Shown here in pieces: positions 57,412-64,000 of a stretch of 64,000 nucleotides of DNA. Where the stretch lies: assembly GCA_023213395.1 (NCBI GenBank), contig CM041465.1, positions 48,119,741 to 48,183,740 on the forward strand, in the 5' to 3' direction. How positions within the stretch are numbered: position 1 is the first letter of the stretch; each line of letters begins with the position of its first letter. Origin of the DNA: Cycas panzhihuaensis (taxonomy: Eukaryota > Cycadophyta). Made by a program: the position numbers and the translations under genes. The notes beneath the pieces were generated by a model, which did no database searches, had not been told where the DNA came from, and saw only the letters and a list, made by a program, of their open reading frames with translations.

Positions 57412-58676
57412 TTCTTTCTAAGTTTCCAAACCTCTGCAGTATCCCCTTTTGGGGGGTCTTTGCCTGCTGTACTAGATCGGAGAATAGGTCCTTCGAGGAA
57501 AGCTTCCTTAAGGGTTTTCTGAGTGCCTAGGTCTACCTGGGCAGCCAAGTCTTTTTCTCTTTGCAACCTAGAAGGAGGTCTACCAACCCTCTTTTCGGTC
57601 CCCACATCAGGCAACTTCTTCTGAACCGGAAGCGATAGCGAATCGGGGGCCTCCCTCCCTAGTTCTGCAGGCACCTCCAAGCTGTCAAGTCCCTGATTCC
57701 CTCCAACCTCCAAGGGTAGAACTGCCTCCAATTTATCCTCCTCAACCTTCTGCCTTGGTGGTACAAATTGGCCGGTGTGGACCGGAGAACCTTCCCCGGA
57801 GAGGGAAGGACCCCCCACACCCTCCACGCTCGCCAAAACCATCTGAGGCACAGGGACCTGGGTAACTTGTTCATCTTCCTCCAACAGCGTGTCCTCCTCT
57901 TCTGGATCAAAACCCAGGTTCGGGGAGGAGGCTACCACGGTTTCCAGAGGTGCTGGGTGCTCAACATCCTCCCCATTCCCTTTGGGGGTTGACGCAAGTG
58001 GGTCTTCCTTTTTGTCCTCCTTCGAGGGTTGCACTCCCGGGCACTTTTGAGGCAGATGCCCCAAAGCTCTGCATGTTGAACACCTAAAGTGGTCCAACTC
58101 GTAGACCAGCGGTTGTGCCCAACTCTCGTCTGGCAGATCCATCCAAATATCATCCAGAAGCGGCTTGTCTAATCTTGCCAGGGCACAAATTCTAGCGTTG
58201 ATGAGCCTACTCCTGTTCTTCGTCGCGGAGTCGACTGCTAATAAAGGGCCCACCAATTTTGCTATGCCTCTAAAGATCTCAGGGTTCCAATGGTGGAGGG
58301 GGAGTCCCGGAAGTTGGATCCAAATGGGTGTTTGTCAGATTTTAGGGCTCAAGGGATCAAAACCCCTATGCCATTTCTCTAGAGAGAGGGCCTTCCGTCC
58401 AAACATCCATGGAGCCCTAAGCAAAATGCTAGGCATGTCTTCAAAGGAGGCAAATTTGAAAAGAACATAGCCCTTGGGCATGGCTATTACCTCCACGTTG
58501 TTCCTAGTTTTCCATTTAGTCTTAGTCCATGTCCTTATGGCTTCCAACCACAGTGCGGGCCACGAGAATCGCCTACCGTGCAATTCTCCCATAACTTTTC
58601 GCTTTTCTACTGAGGCGGGGATCTTGATCGGCTTTGTTGTCCTCGAACATAGGTGTAAGGTCAAAAGTTTCCTCAT
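57408..58676 (-). pseudogene. LINE ORF1 with DUF4283 and CCHC knuckle, one stop
   Basis: ORF1 encodes the RNA-binding partner of plant LINEs. 58676-58250: KVMGELHGRRFSWPALWLEA, NNVEVIAMPKGYVLFKF, LRAPWMFGRKALSLEKWHRG, FDPLSPKI(stop)QTPIWIQLPG. This is DUF4283, broken once by TGA where CGA (Arg) is expected. 58256-57408 continues: RINARICALARLDKPLL-type region, HFRCSTCRALGHLPQKCPG with an intact CCHC, then an approximately 200-residue acidic, Pro/Glu-rich tail ending KLRKK. A single nonsense change is the only visible damage. Confidence 0.93.
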
Positions 58677-59368
58677 CGCTTGATTTCAAAACATCCCGGT
58701 AAGTTTTCCCCACCGACGAATTTGGGGTCTAGTTTTGATATTGAAGAATATGATCTATTTCCATTTATTAAAAATTCAGAGACAAGACAGAGGGCTCCAT
58801 GCAAAGATAAGAGTGTACCATTTCAGTTTCAAAACTGCACACCGAAGAGTCTGCAACCGGAGTGCATGCAGTAGCCCAGTATCTCCCCTCTGAGGATCAA
58901 AACTCCATGAATGAGTCTGCTGTAATGGCTGAACGAGCGAAGAGCCGAGCCGCGTCCTTCTTCTGGCTGCCTCCCCTCCGTTTGCCCTACAAAAACCCCG
59001 GCGGCGCTCCACGAACTGGAAACCCGACCAGTGAGAATGAGATCCTGGCGACCTCAGGCTAGCATTAGGTCTGCCACGCTCCTCTAGAGAGCATTCAGCG
59101 ATAGCATCTGAGAGAGGCCCTGAACCCTTCGCGAGCACCCTAGCTGGATGCCAGTCAAGCGTCTCGGGTTTTGGAAAAAAAGGAGCCTTGCTCACTGCAA
59201 GCGCCCGCCTATCAACTCTGACCAGACGCCTCAGGGGACGCCATGGCATCCACGGCCTGGAGGCAGCTTCTCCCGTCTTCAGTCGCTTCAAACCCTAGAA
59301 CAAAATCGCCCTGAACGACCTGCTCCAGCACCTCGTCGTCTATCCGTTCTGATTATCTACTATGATCA

Positions 59369-59372
<4 letters not shown>
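58677..59372 (-). other. GC-rich 5' region of the LINE
   Basis: Probably 5' untranslated or promoter sequence. It is rich in CpG, and on minus contains GGGCGATTTTGTTCTAGGGT near 59310-59290. A 171-codon open frame (59291-58776) is Arg/Ser-rich with no family resemblance and is likely due to high GC. The right edge is set by the start of (TA)n near 59373. Confidence 0.65.
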
Positions 59373-60772
<1,400 letters not shown>

Positions 60773-61639
60773 TAAATAGATATATAAGTCTTTTCTTAAT
60801 ATATATGTTTTATTTCTTTTGGATTTGACCCTTTTAGATTCTTCTAGCAACTACGTTTAATATAGACTTATGGAATTATTTAATATATACATTACATAGA
60901 TCAAAAACACTATTTTTTCATAAATTGTTACAACTCTTATGAGAGTTAATTAAATGGAGCTTGCTTGTAGGTCACATCTTATTATTTTTTAGAGAACCTC
61001 CATGTTCCTTTATGAACTAGACTTCACTTCAATTCCTTACAAATAAAAACTAATTGCTAAACTCTTTTACCACTTTCAAACAAAATTTTCATCAAGATGG
61101 AGTAATTTTTAACCTCTGGATGTCAAAAAATGGTTCCTTCAATTACCATATGTATCTCCTTTACATTGTACCCACTATCATGTAAAGGATATGGAATACA
61201 CCAATTGAATATGCTTACTTCTTTATCTTTAAAAACTATATTTATGATCTTCATGAAGCACTTGTATGTAACATTATTTTGGACCCACATGCATAAAAAA
61301 TAGATCATAAAAAACTCTTATTTCTTCCATTGGTTTCTCTTGATTATAGCCTTAAATAACTTCAAAAATCAATAATAAATCTACCCCAAATATATCAAAC
61401 ATGTGATAATAAATTAATCCCTAAATTATTAATAAAATTATAATAAAATAACCATTCAAAAACTATTGTTAGTGCTTATAGAAATAATTCTAAGTATCTT
61501 AAAAAACAACACTATGATAGGTTAAAATAGGTACTAATAATGGTTCCAATAACATAATAAAGCTATTATAAGAAATGGCTATAAATAATAGCAAATAGGA
61601 GGCTTAAAAAACCTATCCTCAAAGGATATCTTCATAAGA
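60773..61639 (-). other. 5' leader of element Y
   Basis: AT-rich, no coding homology. 61255-61305 matches the X leader. Confidence 0.6.
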
Positions 61640-61649
61640 TTCGATACCA
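61640..61649 (-). other. primer-binding-site-like sequence of element Y
   Basis: TTCGATACCA on the plus strand, ending in the GATACCA of the Met-tRNA end. Two bases before the LTR start TGATGGAAAT. Confidence 0.6.
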
Positions 61650-61651
61650 AA

Positions 61652-61854
61652 TGATGGAAATAATTTATGGGAAAATATGAGGTCAAAGAAACATAAACAT
61701 AAAATCAACAAAGATGAAATATATATATAAGAAATAACAAAAAAAATGGTGGAAGAATTATCATCCTTAAAAAAATTAACTTGAATATATAGATATACAT
61801 ACATACATACATACATATACATACATATACATACATATACATACATATATACAA

Positions 61855-61912
<58 letters not shown>

Positions 61913-62115
61913 GACCACTTGACCTGTTATCCAAGGAATGATATGAAGGACCTCTATGTCCACCAATAGAATGATACATAAATGTGTGCATAAGCACCCA
62001 TCTTAATGGTGCTCATAATATTATATTATGAGTGTGAAGGGGTTAACTTAATCCATATACAACTATAAGATGCAATTAAATATTTATTATGGCTTCATTT
62101 TGATGCTCTTCCCAA
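61652..62115 (-). repeat. 5' LTR of element Y, truncated
   Basis: Matches 50378-50790 for about 450 bases apart from a microsatellite expansion at 61790-61908. Similarity then stops, while the left LTR runs on for 0.7 kb. Confidence 0.7.
61790..61908. repeat. (CATA)n-(CA)n microsatellite in the LTR of Y
   Basis: CATACATA units with TATACATA spacing, then about 18 CA and a short TA tract. The left LTR has only GTATGTATAT at this point (50513-50525), so the array expanded after insertion. Confidence 0.92.
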
Positions 62116-62769
62116 TAATTACTCTATAAATCTATAGTCTTTAAAATGTTCTAATAAGTTGATACCAATAACAAAGGTACAACTACAAAATTATAAAGTG
62201 TTAAGTTATAAGATAGATTAATTACTTGCATGATATATCTGCAGGCTAATGTATATCAAACCATAAAGTAAAATGATCAAGGTAAGAGATCTTACAGAAC
62301 ACTTTTAAAGTTTAATAGAAAAATAGAAAAAATAAAGTAAAATTAGATTAGAATGGAAAAATATAAAAGTAAATTAGAATTAGAGATATCAAGAATTGAA
62401 TGAAAGATATGATAAACAATTATTATTTTAGGTTTTCAAAATCAAAATGAGTTGAAATTTTTAGAATATCAATAGAGCTCGATTAATTTATATGAATCAC
62501 CTTATATAAAAGGTTACAAAGTTTAAATGTTAAAAGAACTAAGTTAATCTAATAGTTTACTACTTTAACCTTAAGCCTATCTAATGTTACAAATATAAAA
62601 TTGTGGGGTATATTTATAAAAGATCACTTTTTTATTATTCTATTTTTCTTTATTTTCAAGTTTGAAAATGGATACATTATGAATTATTCTCTATCTTTAA
62701 GTTGCAAAACAGTGAAATAAGTGATTAATTATCTGATAACATTGATCTCTACTATCTGGCTCTCAGAGG
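62116..62769. other. unassigned AT-rich sequence
   Basis: No frames or repeats recognised. Gypsy K integrase, expected here if Y had a clean right end, is not found. Confidence 0.6.
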
Positions 62770-64000
62770 GAGATAGAAATACTAAGTTTTTCATATGTCT
62801 ATATTGAAGCATAGGTCCTGCAATAGAATAAACAAGCTATGTAGCAGGGAGGGTACCATTCATGAGATGATAGAACAAATCAAAGGCATAGCAATGGACT
62901 ATTTCAAGGAGTTATTCAAAGAAACCTGGATGCTAGGACCCAGACCTAAGAGAAGACCTCCTGGGATTTATCCCAAAGCTGATCAATGAAGACCAAAATA
63001 GAAGGTTGACAAAACCTTTCACTCTAGAGGAAATGGAGAAAGTAATCTTCAACATGGGCTATGATAAAGCTCCTGGGCTAGATGGTTTTCCCCTAGGCTT
63101 TTTTGAGGAATTATAAGACATAATCAAGGAAGATTTAAAATTGGCCTTGAATGAATTCTTCAAGAAGAAAACAATCCTAAAGGAGTGGCAGGCTACATTT
63201 TTGGTGCTGCTTCCTAAGAAGGAAGGAGTGAAAGTCATGGAGGACTTTAGACCGATAAGTTAATGCAATGTAAAATACAAAATCTTGGCAAAAATTTTGG
63301 TGAATAGACTTAAGGAATGCTTGTCACTTATCATATTTCTAAATTAGGATGGATTTGTGAAGAGCAGACAAATTGTGGATGGTATAATTATGGTTCATGA
63401 GATAGTTCATTTGGTTTACCATAGGAAAGAAGTGGGCATGATTGTAAAAACTAACATGTCCAAAGCTTATGACCGGGTGGCCTGGGAATGCTTACTCAAT
63501 TGTCTCTAGGATTTTGGAGGTATAGAGGGATTGGATGAGGTGTTGTATCTCAAATCCTTTATTTTATGTGCTAATAAATGGCATGTCGAGCCCTTTTTTC
63601 CATGTCTTTAAAGGACTTAGGCAAGGGGATCCTTTATCCCCCTTACTGTTTATCATTATGGTAGAAATATTAAGGAGGGCTATTGAGGAAGCCAGAAGGA
63701 CAGGCTAGGATTCTAGGCTAAGTCTATCATCTAGCTTGGAAAATATCATTCATTATTAGTTTGTTGATGATAACATCCTTTTAGGTAAGGCATCCCTAAG
63801 GGAAGTTAGAGCATTTAAGATGGGGCTTTAGGCTTATAAGAGGGCCACAAACCAAAGAATCAATCTGGAGAAAAGCTCTATCTTTTTTATTAATACCCCT
63901 GAGAGACTTCAAAGGAGGATTAGTAGGGAAATGGATATTCCTATTAGACTTCTTCCAACCACTTACCTATGGATGCCCCTTTTTGTAGGAAATATCAGCA
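62770..64000 (+). pseudogene. LINE ORF2 reverse transcriptase relic, running off the right edge
   Basis: Same family as 55075-56524. LKHRSCNRINKLCSREGTIH, IKGIAMDYFKELFKE, LTKPFTLEEMEKVIFNMGYD, KAPGLDGFPLGFFEEL(stop), FLVLLPKKEGVKVMEDFRPI, KYKILAKILVNRLKECLSLI, DGFVKSRQIVDGIIMVHEIV, MSKAYDRVAWECLLNCL(stop), GLRQGDPLSPLLFIIMVEIL and (stop)FVDDNILLGKASLREVRAFK can be read, then INLEKSSIFFINTPERLQRR. FVDD is intact. TAG stands at Trp, Gln or Arg positions in the younger LINE; there are some shifts. The rest lies beyond base 64000. Confidence 0.92.

Larger units (their letters stand above)
53099..59372 (-). mobile_element. plant L1-type LINE, near full length, GC-rich
   Basis: The minus strand holds a GC-rich 5' region (59372-58677), ORF1 (58676-57408) with DUF4283 and CCHC, then ORF2 with AP endonuclease, RT, zf-RVT and RNase H down to 53242. 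It is visibly richer in G+C and CpG than everything around it and has only a handful of stops and frameshifts, so it is much younger than the rest. It has dinucleotide repeats directly at both ends and lies inside Y. Confidence 0.93.

Noticed and set aside
58776-59291. 171-codon Arg/Ser-rich open frame upstream of LINE ORF1
   Set aside because: High GC makes long frames likely. It shows no resemblance to ORF1 or any family I know and fits a 5' untranslated region.

Overview
This window looks like intergenic DNA from a large, AT-rich seed-plant nuclear genome. The evidence is a dense stack of Ty1/copia and Ty3/gypsy LTR retrotransposons, priming sites complementary to the 3' end of initiator Met-tRNA, plant-type LINEs (DUF4283 + CCHC ORF1; endonuclease, RT, zf-RVT and RNase H ORF2), and a decayed piece of a plastid-type ClpC chaperone gene. 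I see no intact single-copy host gene, no RNA gene and no CRISPR array. Every coding region is a relic with stops or frameshifts. I cannot name the species.

Layout. 1-5640: Ty3/gypsy element A (minus), running off the left edge. 5690-6278 and 16741-18400: one copia relic (plus) split by element X. X (6279-16740, minus) is an LTR element with long LTRs and no recognisable gag or pol; its interior carries a ClpC fragment. X was itself split by copia element B (8076-15094, minus; target-site duplication TCTAA). 19259-23336: copia element C (plus), 5'-truncated. 23376-24030: LINE relic. 24469-33683: copia element E (minus; duplication GATTT), with copia element D (24739-31045, minus; CTTAC/CTTAG) nested in its 3' LTR. 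33689-35357 and about 49130-50377: gag-protease and RT-RNase H pieces of a plus-strand Ty3/gypsy element K, separated by copia element F (35358-45997, plus) and gypsy element H (46310-49120, minus, a relative of A). F holds copia element G (37173-42499, plus; duplication ATAAC). 50378-62115: element Y (minus), built like X, split by a GC-rich, comparatively young LINE (53099-59372, minus) that sits between dinucleotide repeats. 62770-64000: another LINE relic running off the right edge.

Three things stand out. First, an LTR element without visible pol carries about 250 codons' worth of ClpC in one collinear, intronless stretch. Second, decay throughout is dominated by C-to-T and G-to-A changes: TAG stops at Trp or Gln positions, Cys-to-Tyr in zinc knuckles, Asp-to-Asn at catalytic sites, and transitions in tRNA priming sites. 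Third, there are very large simple-sequence arrays, including about 1.4 kb of (TA)n and an 82-bp perfect inverted repeat made of microsatellite units.

Most boundaries given with 'about' come from reading homology by eye. Boundaries supported by LTR ends plus target-site duplications (B, D, E, G) are exact to the base.
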